Part shown: positions 10,563-23,327 of the stretch, piece after piece | Layout: each line of letters begins with the position of its first letter | How positions within the stretch are numbered: position 1 is the first letter of the stretch | Assembly (NCBI GenBank): GCA_011947345.1 | Contig: JAAVTG010000382.1 | Coordinates: forward strand, 27,553 to 91,552 | Origin: Phytophthora quininea | Taxonomy: Eukaryota > Oomycota > Peronosporomycetes > Peronosporales > Peronosporaceae | DNA: 64,000 nucleotides | Reading direction: 5' to 3' | Notes under the pieces: generated by a model | The model's input: the letters and a program-made list of their open reading frames with translations, nothing else | Database searches by the model: none | What the model was told of the DNA's origin: nothing | Position numbers and translations under genes: made by a program

Positions 10563-10749
10563 TAAACTCTTTATACCCTGGCGACGCGAGGAGGCTTAGA
10601 TAAGAAGTCCAGCGACAGAATGCTGCGTGTTGCATGTGTAAGCTATTCTATGGCTGAAAGTGGTTCGTACTTGTCGTGCTTCTCGTCTTGGAGTTTGTAC
10701 GCACAACGCGCGCAAAGAATAATGACCTCTAGCGTGCACTTCTACATTT

Positions 10750-11785
10750 CTATTGGTACAAGTTCGCCACTTCTGTGAGCAAACTCGTGCAAGGCTTGTC
10801 GACGCGCAAGTCGCACATTTCGTCGGCGCGTGTGGGTCCCAGGTTCAGAATCGCAGTCGGGATCTTGCGCGCGTGTGCGTGGTTGATGAGTCGCATTGCC
10901 GAGAACACTTTCAGCGAGGATCAATAACCAGCAGCGCGTCTGCTTCAGCCACTCGGTTTAGTGCTTCCGTTCGCGTAGCTACAGGCATGTTTTCTCCGAA
11001 AAATACCACCCTGTCAAAATCGCCATCGAAGCGTGAGCTGCCACTTTGTTCTTTTAAAATAATAAACACACAGTACCTGGGCTTCATGATTCCTCCACAC
11101 TCGCTGCAAGCAGGGTACACAAAGTCGTCGTAGTTCCACGTGATGTCAAAGTCGCCGTCCGGATTCACCTTGTCGCTCGACGCCACATCGCCTGCCCTCT
11201 TCTCCGGGTGAGCTTCTGACCACTCTGCAATTTTGGAGTTCAACTCCCGCAGCGCGTCTTGATAGTCCTGGCGAGACGTCACGTGGCCGCAGCCTTGGCA
11301 CTCCACTTCATGCAGCGTGCCGTGCATCTCCACTACACTGTGAGACCCGCTCTTGGCGTGCAGGCGGTCCACGTTTTGCGTGACGATACCAGACACTGCG
11401 CCAGCGCGCTGCAACGCTGTGAGCGCATAGTGTGAGCCATTGGGCTGCGTCTTCAGGATCTGGGGCCACCGAGGAAGCTGCGCGCCCAGTAGCGCTGGCG
11501 GTAGGTGTGGGCTCCAATGAACTGTGGTGGACATCCAAGAGGAGAGTCAGTTATGATACGTTCGTGCCCGAAGAGAATTAGAAATGAGGCTCCTACTTCC
11601 TGGAACTGGATGGGGCGGAAGTCTTTGTTGCGGTTGTAGACGCCGTTGGGGCCGCGGTAGTCGGGAATCCCAGAGTCCGTCGAGATACCCGCGCCTGTCA
11701 GGACCAGCGTCTTGCCCCGCCCTGCATCCAGGAACCTGCGTAGGCGAGCGGCATCATCGCTAGCGACTGTCTTCACCGCCTGCAT
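10750..11785 (-). CDS. Class II (SIRT4-like) sirtuin, NAD-dependent deacylase
   Basis: The NAD-site motif GAGISTDSGIPDYRG is followed by TQNVDRLHAKSG with the catalytic His in EMHGTLHE. Two CxxC pairs (CQGC, CSEC) bind the structural zinc, and VVFFGENMP follows. My exons are 11597-11785, 11077-11521 and 10750-11010. The introns are 11522-11596 (GTAGGA..CACAG) and 11011-11076 (GTACTG..GACAG). The reading frame breaks twice by one missing base: near 11468, between WARSFLG and WPQILK, and near 10922, where LLVI should run on into GSSLKVFS. With both bases counted the protein is about 298 aa, the family's normal size. Sirtuins of this group are often mitochondrial; no clear presequence is visible here. 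Confidence 0.85.
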
Positions 11786-12133
11786 TTTCACTTTCACGAA
11801 GTTTCCCAGATTCTCAGAAATCTGATTCCACAGATTATCGAGGTAATATATTTTTAATTACATCATCAAAATTGTACTTCAGTATTACCATCGACAACGC
11901 ATGAATTTGCATGACGGTATGTCCAATAATGCATCAAGAGATGTGAGTGAAGCATTTATGTTTAAAGCAAAATAGATGCATAATTGCGTTGTTCACATCA
12001 CTTGACACGCGTCTCAAACTGTAAGCTGTTTCTTGGTGGACTTCGTCATTCTCAAACTCTCCGCTCCCTGCAAAATTCCCTAACAATCTACCATCAATGG
12101 GCCGCCCTCGTGAGATTCCTTTGCATATAACAC
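11786..12133. other. AT-rich spacer left of the tRNA array
   Basis: No gene seen. This holds the sirtuin promoter and the unique flank of the array. Similarity to the array unit starts abruptly at about 12134. Confidence 0.5.
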
Positions 12134-12295
12134 GTCGTAGTTTACCAGTCGTTTTCGCCGTCGTGTGACGCCGCGTCCAGCTCGGATTCGGTGCGGCCAC
12201 GTGTGCTGCTCCGTCAGCACAAGCAGCCCGACACGGCTGTGGACGCTAACCGCCCAAAACAGCGAGCGTGTGCCAGCAAGAGCGGCAAAGAGAAT

Positions 12296-12365
12296 GCGCC
12301 GTCCGGGAATCGAACCCGGGGCATCTCGTTGGCAACGAGATATTTTACCACTAAACCAACGGCGC
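12296..12365 (-). tRNA. tRNA-Gly(GCC), unit 1
   Basis: Delivers glycine to GGC/GGU codons. Read on the minus strand the 70 nt fold into a full cloverleaf. The acceptor stem is GCGCCGT with ACGGCGC. The D arm has the A-box TGGTTTAGTGG. The anticodon stem TCTCG/CGAGA closes the 7-nt loop TTGCCAA with anticodon GCC. The variable loop is TGCC. The T arm CCGGG-TTCGATT-CCCGG carries a perfect B-box. No intron and no encoded CCA. Six bases past the 3' end lies a T3 tract (12287-12289); the next T4 is at 12256-12259, 36 nt away. Unit site A. Confidence 0.97.
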
Positions 12366-12666
12366 TTCGTGGACGCCACAACACCCACACGCCCTCCAAA
12401 ACGCGCTGACGCACGCCGCACCACCACGCGCGATGCACGGCCCGCACGCTCCAACCATGCGCTACACCACGGCGCCCGACGCGACTGCCAGCACCGCTCA
12501 CACGACTCTGTGCGGCGACGGTCGCTGACGGTCGGTACGGACGCCGGCGAGTCGGGCTGAAATGTCTCAATGGGCTGGCCAGCGCGAGCGGTGCGGCCTG
12601 TGGTAGGCGGACCGGGCGGCACGTGAAGGTCTCCGTCGTGTGCGAGCGGCTGGTGCGGCTGCCGGC

Positions 12667-12774
12667 TACTGACATTACTGACATTACTGACATTATTGAC
12701 ATTACCGACATTACTGACATTACTGACATTACCGACATTACTGACATTACTGACACTACCGACACTACCGACAT
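12667..12774. repeat. 9-bp minisatellite inside each unit (unit 1 example)
   Basis: Twelve 9-mers of the form TAYYGACAY, mostly TACTGACAT with TACCGACAT, TATTGACAT and TACCGACAC variants. The block recurs at the same place in every unit. It is reduced by about six repeats in units 4, 9 and 20 and by one in unit 13, and expanded by two to three in units 26 and 27. It accounts for most of the unit-length variation. Confidence 0.9.
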
Positions 12775-12948
12775 TGCCTACAGCGTGTCGTAGTTTACCA
12801 GTCGTTTTCGCCGTCGTGTGACGCCGCGTCCAGCTCGGATTCGGTGCGGCCACGTGTGCTGCTCCGTCAGCACAAGCAGCCCGACACGGCTGTGGACGCT
12901 AACCGCCCAAAACAGCGAGCGTGTGCCAGCAAGAGCGGCAAAGAGAAT

Positions 12949-13018
12949 GCGCCGTCCGGGAATCGAACCCGGGGCATCTCGTTGGCAACGAGATATTTTA
13001 CCACTAAACCAACGGCGC
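12949..13018 (-). tRNA. tRNA-Gly(GCC), unit 2
   Basis: Intact 70-nt copy identical to unit 1; T3 tract; site A. Confidence 0.96.
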
Positions 13019-13601
13019 TTCGTGGACGCCACAACACCCACACGCCCTCCAAAACGCGCTGACGCACGCCGCACCACCACGCGCGATGCACGGCCCGCAC
13101 GCTCCAACCATGCGCTACACCACGGCGCCCGACGCGACTGCCAGCACCGCTCACACGACTCTGTGCGGCGACGGTCGCTGACGGTCGGTACGGACGCCGG
13201 CGAGTCGGGCTGAAATGTCTCAATGGGCTGGCCAGCGCGAGCGGTGCGGCCTGTGGTAGGCGGACCGGGCGGCACGTGAAGGTCTCCGTCGTGTGCGAGC
13301 GGCTGGTGCGGCTGCCGGCTACTGACATTACTGACATTACTGACATTATTGACATTACCGACATTACTGACATTACTGACATTACCGACATTACCGACAT
13401 TACTGACATTATTGACACTACCGACATTGCCTACAGCGTGTCGTAGTTTACCAGTCGTTTTCGCCGTCGTGTGACGCCGCGTCCAGCTCGGATTCGGTGC
13501 GGCCACGTGTGCTGCTCCGTCAGCACAAGCAGCCCGACACGGCTGTGGACGCTAACCGCCCAAAACAGCGAGCGTGTGCCAGCAAGAGCGGCAAAGAGAA
13601 T

Positions 13602-13671
13602 GCGCCGTCCGGGAATCGAACCCGGGGCATCTCGTTGGCAACGAGATATTTTACCACTAAACCAACGGCGC
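13602..13671 (-). tRNA. tRNA-Gly(GCC), unit 3
   Basis: Intact 70-nt copy; T3 tract; site A. The unit lacks two bases in the spacer (CACCGG where others read CACCACGG). Confidence 0.96.
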
Positions 13672-14252
13672 TTCGTGGACGCCACAACACCCACACGCCC
13701 TCCAAAACGCGCTGACGCACGCCGCACCACCACGCGCGATGCACGGCCCGCACGCTCCAACCATGCGCTACACCGGCGCCCGACGCGACTGCCAGCACCG
13801 CTCACACGACTCTGTGCGGCGACGGTCGCTGACGGTCGGTACGGACGCCGGCGAGTCGGGCTGAAATGTCTCAATGGGCTGGCCAGCGCGAGCGGTGCGG
13901 CCTGTGGTAGGCGGACCGGGCGGCACGTGAAGGTCTCCGTCGTGTGCGAGCGGCTGGTGCGGCTGCCGGCTACTGACATTACTGACATTACTGACATTAT
14001 TGACATTACCGACATTACTGACATTACCGACATTACCGACATTACCGACATTACTGACACTACCGACACTACCGACATTGCCTACAGCGTGTCGTAGTTT
14101 ACCAGTCGTTTTCGCCGTCGTGTGACGCCGCGTCCAGCTCGGATTCGGTGCGGCCACGTGCGCTGCTCCGTCAGCACAAGCAGCCCGACACGGCTGTGGG
14201 CGCTAACCGCCCAAAACAGCGAGCGTGTGCCAGCAAGAGCGGCAAAGAGAAT

Positions 14253-14322
14253 GCGCCGTCCGGGAATCGAACCCGGGGCATCTCGTTGGCAACGAGATAT
14301 TTTACCACTAAACCAACGGCGC
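14253..14322 (-). tRNA. tRNA-Gly(GCC), unit 4
   Basis: Intact 70-nt copy; T3 tract; site G. The unit is short (597 bp) through loss of minisatellite repeats and has a C instead of T in the CGTGYGCTG spacer, shared only with unit 5. Confidence 0.96.
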
Positions 14323-14849
14323 TTCGTGGACGCCACAACACCCACACGCCCTCCAAAACGCGCTGACGCACGCCGCACCACCACGCGCGATGCACGGCCC
14401 GCACGCTCCAACCATGCGCTACACCACGGCGCCCGACGCGACTGCCAGCACCGCTCACACGACTCTGTGCGGCGACGGTCGCTGACGGTCGGTACGGACG
14501 CCGGCGAGTCGGGCTGGAATGTCTCAATGGGCTGGCCAGCGCGAGCGGTGGCCTGTGGTAGGCGGACCGGGCGGCACGTGAAGGTCTCCGTCGTGTGCGA
14601 GCGGCTGGTGCGGCTGCCGGCTACTGACATTACTGACATTACTGACATTATTGACACTACCGACACTACCGACATTGCCAACAGCGTGTCGTCGTTTACC
14701 AGTCGTTTTCGCCGTCGTGTGACGCCGCGTCCAGCTCGGATTCGGTGCGGCCACGTGCGCTGCTCCGTCAGCACAAGCAGCCCGACACGGCTGTGGGCGC
14801 TAACCGCCCAAAACAGCGAGCGTGTGCCAGCAAGAGCGGCAAAGAGAAT

Positions 14850-14919
14850 GCGCCGTCCGGGAATCGAACCCGGGGCATCTCGTTGGCAACGAGATATTTT
14901 ACCACTAAACCAACGGCGC
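14850..14919 (-). tRNA. tRNA-Gly(GCC), unit 5
   Basis: Intact 70-nt copy; T3 tract; site G; shares the CGTGCGCTG spacer variant with unit 4. Confidence 0.96.
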
Positions 14920-15496
14920 TTCGTGGACGCCACAACACCCACACGCCCTCCAAAACGCGCTGACGCACGCCGCACCACCACGCGCGATGCACGGCCCGCA
15001 CGCTCCAACCATGCGCTACACCACGGCGCCCGACGCGACTGCCAGCACCGCTCACACGACTCTGTGCGGCGACGGTCGCTGACGGTCGGTACGGACGCCG
15101 GCGAGTCGGGCTGGAATGTCTCAATGGGCTGGCCAGCGCGAGCGGTGCGGCCTGTGGTAGGCGGACCGGGCGGCACGTGAAGGTCTCCGTCGTGTGCGAG
15201 CGGCTGGTGCGGCTGCCGGCTACTGACATTACTGACATTACTGACATTATTGACATTACCGACATTACTGACATTACTGACATTACCGACATTACTGACA
15301 TTACTGACACTACCGACGACATTGCCTACAGCGTGTCGTAGTTTACCAGTCGTTTTCGCCGTCGTGTGACGCCGCGTCCAGCTCGGATTCGGTGCGGCCA
15401 CGTGTGCTGCTCCGTCAGCACAAGCAGCCCGACACGGCTGTGGGCGCTAACCGCCCAAAACAGCGAGCGTGTGCCAGCAAGAGCGGCAAAGAGAAT

Positions 15497-15565
15497 GCGC
15501 CGTCCGGGAATCGAACCCGGGCATCTCGTTGGCAACGAGATATTTTACCACTAAACCAACGGCGC
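15497..15565 (-). tRNA. tRNA-Gly(GCC) variant, unit 6 (3-nt variable loop)
   Basis: 69 nt: one base is missing from the C4 run (tRNA sense), shortening the variable loop from TGCC to TGC while all stems can still pair. T3 tract; site G. The spacer after it also lacks three bases. Confidence 0.8.
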
Positions 15566-16145
15566 TTCGTGGACGCCACAACACCCACACCCTCAAAACG
15601 CGCTGACGCACGCCGCACCACCACGCGCGATGCACGGCCCGCACGCTCCAACCATGCGCTACACCACGGCGCCCGACGCGACTGCCAGCACCGCTCACAC
15701 GACTCTGTGCGGCGACGGTCGCTGACGGTCGGTACGGACGCCGGCGAGTCGGGCTGGAATGTCTCAATGGGCTGGCCAGCGCGAGCGGTGCGGCCTGTGG
15801 TAGGCGGACCGGGCGGCACGTGAAGGTCTCCGTCGTGTGCGAGCGGCTGGTGCGGCTGCCGGCTACTGACATTACTGACATTACTGACATTATTGACATT
15901 ACCGACATTACTGACATTACTGACATTACCGACATTACCGACATTACTGACACTACCGACACTACCGACATTGCCTACAGCGTGTCGTAGTTTACCAGTC
16001 GTTTTCGCCGTCGTGTGACGCCGCGTCCAGCTCGGATTCGGTGCGGCCACGTGTGCTGCTCCGTCAGCACAAGCAGCCCGACACGGCTGTGGACGCTAAC
16101 CGCCCAAAACAGCGAGCGTGTGCCAGCAAGAGCGGCAAAGAGAAT

Positions 16146-16214
16146 GCGCCGTCCGGGAATCGAACCCGGGCATCTCGTTGGCAACGAGATATTTTACCAC
16201 TAAACCAACGGCGC
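16146..16214 (-). tRNA. tRNA-Gly(GCC) variant, unit 7 (3-nt variable loop)
   Basis: 69 nt, same C4-to-C3 deletion as unit 6; T3 tract; site A. Confidence 0.8.
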
Positions 16215-16790
16215 TTCGTGGACGCCACAACACCCACACGCCCTCCAAAACGCGCTGACGCACGCCGCACCACCACGCGCGATGCACGGCCCGCACGCTC
16301 CAACCATGCGCTACACCACGGCGCCCGACGCGACTGCCAGCACCGCTCACACGACTCTGTGCGGCGACGGTCGCTGACGGTCGGTACGGACGCCGGCGAG
16401 TCGGGCTGGAATGTCTCAATGGGCTGGCCAGCGCGAGCGGTGCGGCCTGTGGTAGGCGGACCGGGCGGCACGTGAAGGTCTCCGTCGTGTGCGAGCGGCT
16501 GGTGCGGCTGCCGGCTACTGACATTACTGACATTACTGACATTATTGACATTACCGACATTACTGACATTACTGACATTACCGACATTACCGACATTACT
16601 GAGACACTACCGACATTGCCTACAGCGTGTCGTAGTTTACCAGTCGTTTTCGCCGTCGTGTGACGCCGCGTCCAGCTCGGATTCGGTGCGGCCACGTGTG
16701 CTGCTCCGTCAGCACAAGCAGCCCGACACGGCTGTGGGCGCTAACCGCCCAAAACAGCGAGCGTGTGCCAGCAAGAGCGGCAAAGAGAAT

Positions 16791-16860
16791 GCGCCGTCCG
16801 GGAATCGAACCCGGGGCATCTCGTTGGCAACGAGATATTTTACCACTAAACCAACGGCGC
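16791..16860 (-). tRNA. tRNA-Gly(GCC), unit 8
   Basis: Intact 70-nt copy; T3 tract; site G. Confidence 0.96.
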
Positions 16861-17445
16861 TTCGTGGACGCCACAACACCCACACGCCCTCCAAAACGCG
16901 CTGACGCACGCCGCACCACCACGCGCGATGCACGGCCCGCACGCTCCAACCATGCGCTACACCACGGCGCCCGACGCGACTGCCAGCACCGCTCACACGA
17001 CTCTGTGCGGCGACGGTCGCTGACGGTCGGTACGGACGCCGGCGAGTCGGGCTGGAATGTCTCAATGGGCTGGCCAGCGCGAGCGGTGCGGCCTGTGGTA
17101 GGCGGACCGGGCGGCACGTGAAGGTCTCCGTCGTGTGCGAGCGGCTGGTGCGGCTGCCGGCTACTGACATTACTGACATTACTGACATTATTGACATTAC
17201 TGACATTACTGACATTACTGACATTACTGACATTACCGACATTACATTGACACTACCGACACTACCGACATTGCCTACAGCGTGTCGTAGTTTACCAGTC
17301 GTTTTCGCCGTCGTGTGACGCCGCGTCCAGCTCGGATTCGGTGCGGCCACGTGTGCTGCTCCGTCAGCACAAGCAGCCCGACACGGCTGTGGACGCTAAC
17401 CGCCCAAAACAGCGAGCGTGTGCCAGCAAGAGCGGCAAAGAGAAT

Positions 17446-17515
17446 GCGCCGTCCGGGAATCGAACCCGGGGCATCTCGTTGGCAACGAGATATTTTACCA
17501 CTAAACCAACGGCGC
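17446..17515 (-). tRNA. tRNA-Gly(GCC), unit 9
   Basis: Intact 70-nt copy; T3 tract; site A; short unit (599 bp). Confidence 0.96.
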
Positions 17516-18045
17516 TTCGTGGACGCCACAACACCCACACGCCCTCCAAAACGCGCTGACGCACGCCGCACCACCACGCGCGATGCACGGCCCGCACGCT
17601 CCAACCATGCGCTACACCACGGCGCCCGACGCGACTGCCAGCACCGCTCACACGACTCTGTGCGGCGACGGTCGCTGACGGTCGGTACGGACGCCGGCGA
17701 GTCGGGCTGGAATGTCTCAATGGGCTGGCCAGCGCGAGCGGTGCGGCCTGTGGTAGGCGGACCGGGCGGCACGTGAAGGTCTCCGTCGTGTGCGAGCGGC
17801 TGGTGCGGCTGCCGGCTACTGACATTACTGACATTACTGACATTATTGACACTACCGACACTACCGACATTGCCTACAGCGTGTCGTAGTTTACCAGTCG
17901 TTTTCGCCGTCGTGTGACGCCGCGTCCAGCTCGGATTCGGTGCGGCCACGTGTGCTGCTCCGTCAGCACAAGCAGCCCGACACGGCTGTGGACGCTAACC
18001 GCCCAAAACAGCGAGCGTGTGCCAGCAAGAGCGGCAAAAGAGAAT

Positions 18046-18115
18046 GCGCCGTCCGGGAATCGAACCCGGGGCATCTCGTTGGCAACGAGATATTTTACCA
18101 CTAAACCAACGGCGC
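18046..18115 (-). tRNA. tRNA-Gly(GCC), unit 10
   Basis: Intact 70-nt copy and the first with a T4 tract downstream; site A. Confidence 0.96.
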
Positions 18116-18695
18116 TTCGTGGACGCCACAACACCCACACGCCCTCCAAAACGCGCTGACGCACGCCGCACCACCACGCGCGATGCACGGCCCGCACGCT
18201 CCAACCATGCGCTACACCACGGCGCCCGACGCGACTGCCAGCACCGCTCACACGACTCTGTGCGGCGACGGTCGCTGACGGTCGGTACGGACGCCGGCGA
18301 GTCGGGCTGGAATGTCTCAATGGGCTGGCCAGCGCGAGCGGTGCGGCCTGTGGTAGGCGGACCGGGCGGCACGTGAAGGTCTCCGTCGTGTGCGAGCGGC
18401 TGGTGCGGCTGCCGGCTACTGACATTACTGACATTACTGACATTATTGACATTACCGACATTACTGACATTACTGACATTACCGACATTACCGACATTAC
18501 TGACATTGACACTACCGACATTGCCTACAGCGTGTCGTAGTTTACCAGTCGTTTTCGCCGTCGTGTGACGCCGCGTCCAGCTCGGATTCGGTGCGGCCAC
18601 GTGTGCTGCTCCGTCAGCACAAGCAGCCCGACACGGCTGTGGACGCTAACCGCCCAAAACAGCGAGCGTGTGCCAGCAAGAGCGGCAAAGAGAAT

Positions 18696-18765
18696 GCGCC
18701 GTCCGGGAATCGAACCCGGGGCATCTCGTTGGCAACGAGATATTTTACCACTAAACCAACGGCGC
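18696..18765 (-). tRNA. tRNA-Gly(GCC), unit 11
   Basis: Intact 70-nt copy; T3 tract; site A. Confidence 0.96.
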
Positions 18766-19348
18766 TTCGTGGACGCCACAACACCCACACGCCCTCCAAA
18801 ACGCGCTGACGCACGCCGCACCACCACGCGCGATGCACGGCCCGCACGCTCCAACCATGCGCTACACCACGGCGCCCGACGCGACTGCCAGCACCGCTCA
18901 CACGACTCTGTGCGGCGACGGTCGCTGACGGTCGGTACGGACGCCGGCGAGTCGGGCTGGAATGTCTCAATGGGCTGGCCAGCGCGAGCGGTGCGGCCTG
19001 TGGTAGGCGGACCGGGCGGCACGTGAAGGTCTCCGTCGTGTGCGAGCGGCTGGTGCGGCTGCCGGCTACTGACATTACTGACATTACTGACATTATTGAC
19101 ATTACCGACATTACTGACATTACTGACATTACCGACATTACTGACATTACTGACACTACCGACACTACCGACATTGCCTACAGCGTGTCGTAGTTTACCA
19201 GTCGTTTTCGCCGTCGTGTGACGCCGCGTCCAGCTCGGATTCGGTGCGGCCACGTGTGCTGCTCCGTCAGCACAAGCAGCCCGACACGGCTGTGGACGCT
19301 AACCGCCCAAAACAGCGAGCGTGTGCCAGCAAGAGCGGCAAAGAGAAT

Positions 19349-19418
19349 GCGCCGTCCGGGAATCGAACCCGGGGCATCTCGTTGGCAACGAGATATTTTA
19401 CCACTAAACCAACGGCGC
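19349..19418 (-). tRNA. tRNA-Gly(GCC), unit 12
   Basis: Intact 70-nt copy; T3 tract; site A. Confidence 0.96.
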
Positions 19419-20001
19419 TTCGTGGACGCCACAACACCCACACGCCCTCCAAAACGCGCTGACGCACGCCGCACCACCACGCGCGATGCACGGCCCGCAC
19501 GCTCCAACCATGCGCTACACCACGGCGCCCGACGCGACTGCCAGCACCGCTCACACGACTCTGTGCGGCGACGGTCGCTGACGGTCGGTACGGACGCCGG
19601 CGAGTCGGGCTGGAATGTCTCAATGGGCTGGCCAGCGCGAGCGGTGCGGCCTGTGGTAGGCGGACCGGGCGGCACGTGAAGGTCTCCGTCGTGTGCGAGC
19701 GGCTGGTGCGGCTGCCGGCTACTGACATTACTGACATTACTGACATTATTGACATTACTGACATTACTGACATTACTGACATTACCGACATTACTGACAT
19801 TACTGACACTACCGACACTACCGACATTGCCTACAGCGTGTCGTAGTTTACCAGTCGTTTTCGCCGTCGTGTGACGCCGCGTCCAGCTCGGATTCGGTGC
19901 GGCCACGTGTGCTGCTCCGTCAGCACAAGCAGCCCGACACGGCTGTGGACGCTAACCGCCCAAAACAGCGAGCGTGTGCCAGCAAGAGCGGCAAAGAGAA
20001 T

Positions 20002-20071
20002 GCGCCGTCCGGGAATCGAACCCGGGGCATCTCGTTGGCAACGAGATATTTTACCACTAAACCAACGGCGC
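20002..20071 (-). tRNA. tRNA-Gly(GCC), unit 13
   Basis: Intact 70-nt copy; T3 tract; site A; unit one 9-mer short (644 bp). Confidence 0.96.
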
Positions 20072-20645
20072 TTCGTGGACGCCACAACACCCACACGCCC
20101 TCCAAAACGCGCTGACGCACGCCGCACCACCACGCGCGATGCACGGCCCGCACGCTCCAACCATGCGCTACACCACGGCGCCCGACGCGACTGCCAGCAC
20201 CGCTCACACGACTCTGTGCGGCGACGGTCGCTGACGGTCGGTACGGACGCCGGCGAGTCGGGCTGGAATGTCTCAATGGGCTGGCCAGCGCGAGCGGTGC
20301 GGCCTGTGGTAGGCGGACCGGGCGGCACGTGAAGGTCTCCGTCGTGTGCGAGCGGCTGGTGCGGCTGCCGGCTACTGACATTACTGACATTACTGACATT
20401 ATTGACATTACCGACATTACTGACATTACTGACATTACCGACATTACTGACATTACTGACACTACCGACATTGCCTACAGCGTGTCGTAGTTTACCAGTC
20501 GTTTTCGCCGTCGTGTGACGCCGCGTCCAGCTCGGATTCGGTGCGGCCACGTGTGCTGCTCCGTCAGCACAAGCAGCCCGACACGGCTGTGGGCGCTAAC
20601 CGCCCAAAACAGCGAGCGTGTGCCAGCAAGAGCGGCAAAGAGAAT

Positions 20646-20715
20646 GCGCCGTCCGGGAATCGAACCCGGGGCATCTCGTTGGCAACGAGATATTTTACCA
20701 CTAAACCAACGGCGC
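20646..20715 (-). tRNA. tRNA-Gly(GCC), unit 14
   Basis: Intact 70-nt copy; T3 tract; first of eight consecutive site-G units. Confidence 0.96.
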
Positions 20716-21298
20716 TTCGTGGACGCCACAACACCCACACGCCCTCCAAAACGCGCTGACGCACGCCGCACCACCACGCGCGATGCACGGCCCGCACGCT
20801 CCAACCATGCGCTACACCACGGCGCCCGACGCGACTGCCAGCACCGCTCACACGACTCTGTGCGGCGACGGTCGCTGACGGTCGGTACGGACGCCGGCGA
20901 GTCGGGCTGGAATGTCTCAATGGGCTGGCCAGCGCGAGCGGTGCGGCCTGTGGTAGGCGGACCGGGCGGCACGTGAAGGTCTCCGTCGTGTGCGAGCGGC
21001 TGGTGCGGCTGCCGGCTACTGACATTACTGACATTACTGACATTATTGACATTACCGACATTACTGACATTACTGACATTACCGACATTACTGACATTAC
21101 TGACACTACCGACACTACCGACATTGCCTACAGCGTGTCGTAGTTTACCAGTCGTTTTCGCCGTCGTGTGACGCCGCGTCCAGCTCGGATTCGGTGCGGC
21201 CACGTGTGCTGCTCCGTCAGCACAAGCAGCCCGACACGGCTGTGGGCGCTAACCGCCCAAAACAGCGAGCGTGTGCCAGCAAGAGCGGCAAAGAGAAT

Positions 21299-21368
21299 GC
21301 GCCGTCCGGGAATCGAACCCGGGGCATCTCGTTGGCAACGAGATATTTTACCACTAAACCAACGGCGC
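21299..21368 (-). tRNA. tRNA-Gly(GCC), unit 15
   Basis: Intact 70-nt copy; T3 tract; site G. Confidence 0.96.
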
Positions 21369-21951
21369 TTCGTGGACGCCACAACACCCACACGCCCTCC
21401 AAAACGCGCTGACGCACGCCGCACCACCACGCGCGATGCACGGCCCGCACGCTCCAACCATGCGCTACACCACGGCGCCCGACGCGACTGCCAGCACCGC
21501 TCACACGACTCTGTGCGGCGACGGTCGCTGACGGTCGGTACGGACGCCGGCGAGTCGGGCTGGAATGTCTCAATGGGCTGGCCAGCGCGAGCGGTGCGGC
21601 CTGTGGTAGGCGGACCGGGCGGCACGTGAAGGTCTCCGTCGTGTGCGAGCGGCTGGTGCGGCTGCCGGCTACTGACATTACTGACATTACTGACATTATT
21701 GACATTACCGACATTACTGACATTACTGACATTACCGACATTACTGACATTACTGACACTACCGACACTACCGACATTGCCTACAGCGTGTCGTAGTTTA
21801 CCAGTCGTTTTCGCCGTCGTGTGACGCCGCGTCCAGCTCGGATTCGGTGCGGCCACGTGTGCTGCTCCGTCAGCACAAGCAGCCCGACACGGCTGTGGGC
21901 GCTAACCGCCCAAAACAGCGAGCGTGTGCCAGCAAGAGCGGCAAAGAGAAT

Positions 21952-22021
21952 GCGCCGTCCGGGAATCGAACCCGGGGCATCTCGTTGGCAACGAGATATT
22001 TTACCACTAAACCAACGGCGC
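21952..22021 (-). tRNA. tRNA-Gly(GCC), unit 16
   Basis: Intact 70-nt copy; T3 tract; site G. Confidence 0.96.
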
Positions 22022-22604
22022 TTCGTGGACGCCACAACACCCACACGCCCTCCAAAACGCGCTGACGCACGCCGCACCACCACGCGCGATGCACGGCCCG
22101 CACGCTCCAACCATGCGCTACACCACGGCGCCCGACGCGACTGCCAGCACCGCTCACACGACTCTGTGCGGCGACGGTCGCTGACGGTCGGTACGGACGC
22201 CGGCGAGTCGGGCTGGAATGTCTCAATGGGCTGGCCAGCGCGAGCGGTGCGGCCTGTGGTAGGCGGACCGGGCGGCACGTGAAGGTCTCCGTCGTGTGCG
22301 AGCGGCTGGTGCGGCTGCCGGCTACTGACATTACTGACATTACTGACATTATTGACATTACCGACATTACTGACATTACTGACATTACCGACATTACTGA
22401 CATTACTGACACTACCGACACTACCGACATTGCCTACAGCGTGTCGTAGTTTACCAGTCGTTTTCGCCGTCGTGTGACGCCGCGTCCAGCTCGGATTCGG
22501 TGCGGCCACGTGTGCTGCTCCGTCAGCACAAGCAGCCCGACACGGCTGTGGGCGCTAACCGCCCAAAACAGCGAGCGTGTGCCAGCAAGAGCGGCAAAGA
22601 GAAT

Positions 22605-22674
22605 GCGCCGTCCGGGAATCGAACCCGGGGCATCTCGTTGGCAACGAGATATTTTACCACTAAACCAACGGCGC
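22605..22674 (-). tRNA. tRNA-Gly(GCC), unit 17
   Basis: Intact 70-nt copy; T3 tract; site G. Confidence 0.96.
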
Positions 22675-23257
22675 TTCGTGGACGCCACAACACCCACACG
22701 CCCTCCAAAACGCGCTGACGCACGCCGCACCACCACGCGCGATGCACGGCCCGCACGCTCCAACCATGCGCTACACCACGGCGCCCGACGCGACTGCCAG
22801 CACCGCTCACACGACTCTGTGCGGCGACGGTCGCTGACGGTCGGTACGGACGCCGGCGAGTCGGGCTGGAATGTCTCAATGGGCTGGCCAGCGCGAGCGG
22901 TGCGGCCTGTGGTAGGCGGACCGGGCGGCACGTGAAGGTCTCCGTCGTGTGCGAGCGGCTGGTGCGGCTGCCGGCTACTGACATTACTGACATTACTGAC
23001 ATTATTGACATTACCGACATTACTGACATTACTGACATTACCGACATTACTGACATTACTGACACTACCGACACTACCGACATTGCCTACAGCGTGTCGT
23101 AGTTTACCAGTCGTTTTCGCCGTCGTGTGACGCCGCGTCCAGCTCGGATTCGGTGCGGCCACGTGTGCTGCTCCGTCAGCACAAGCAGCCCGACACGGCT
23201 GTGGGCGCTAACCGCCCAAAACAGCGAGCGTGTGCCAGCAAGAGCGGCAAAGAGAAT

Positions 23258-23327
23258 GCGCCGTCCGGGAATCGAACCCGGGGCATCTCGTTGGCAACGA
23301 GATATTTTACCACTAAACCAACGGCGC
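23258..23327 (-). tRNA. tRNA-Gly(GCC), unit 18
   Basis: Intact 70-nt copy; T3 tract; site G. Confidence 0.96.

Noticed and set aside
12366..12666. A second RNA gene (5S rRNA or snRNA) in the spacer of each unit.
   Set aside because: I found no 5S internal control motifs, Sm site or other recognisable RNA core in the spacer on either strand.
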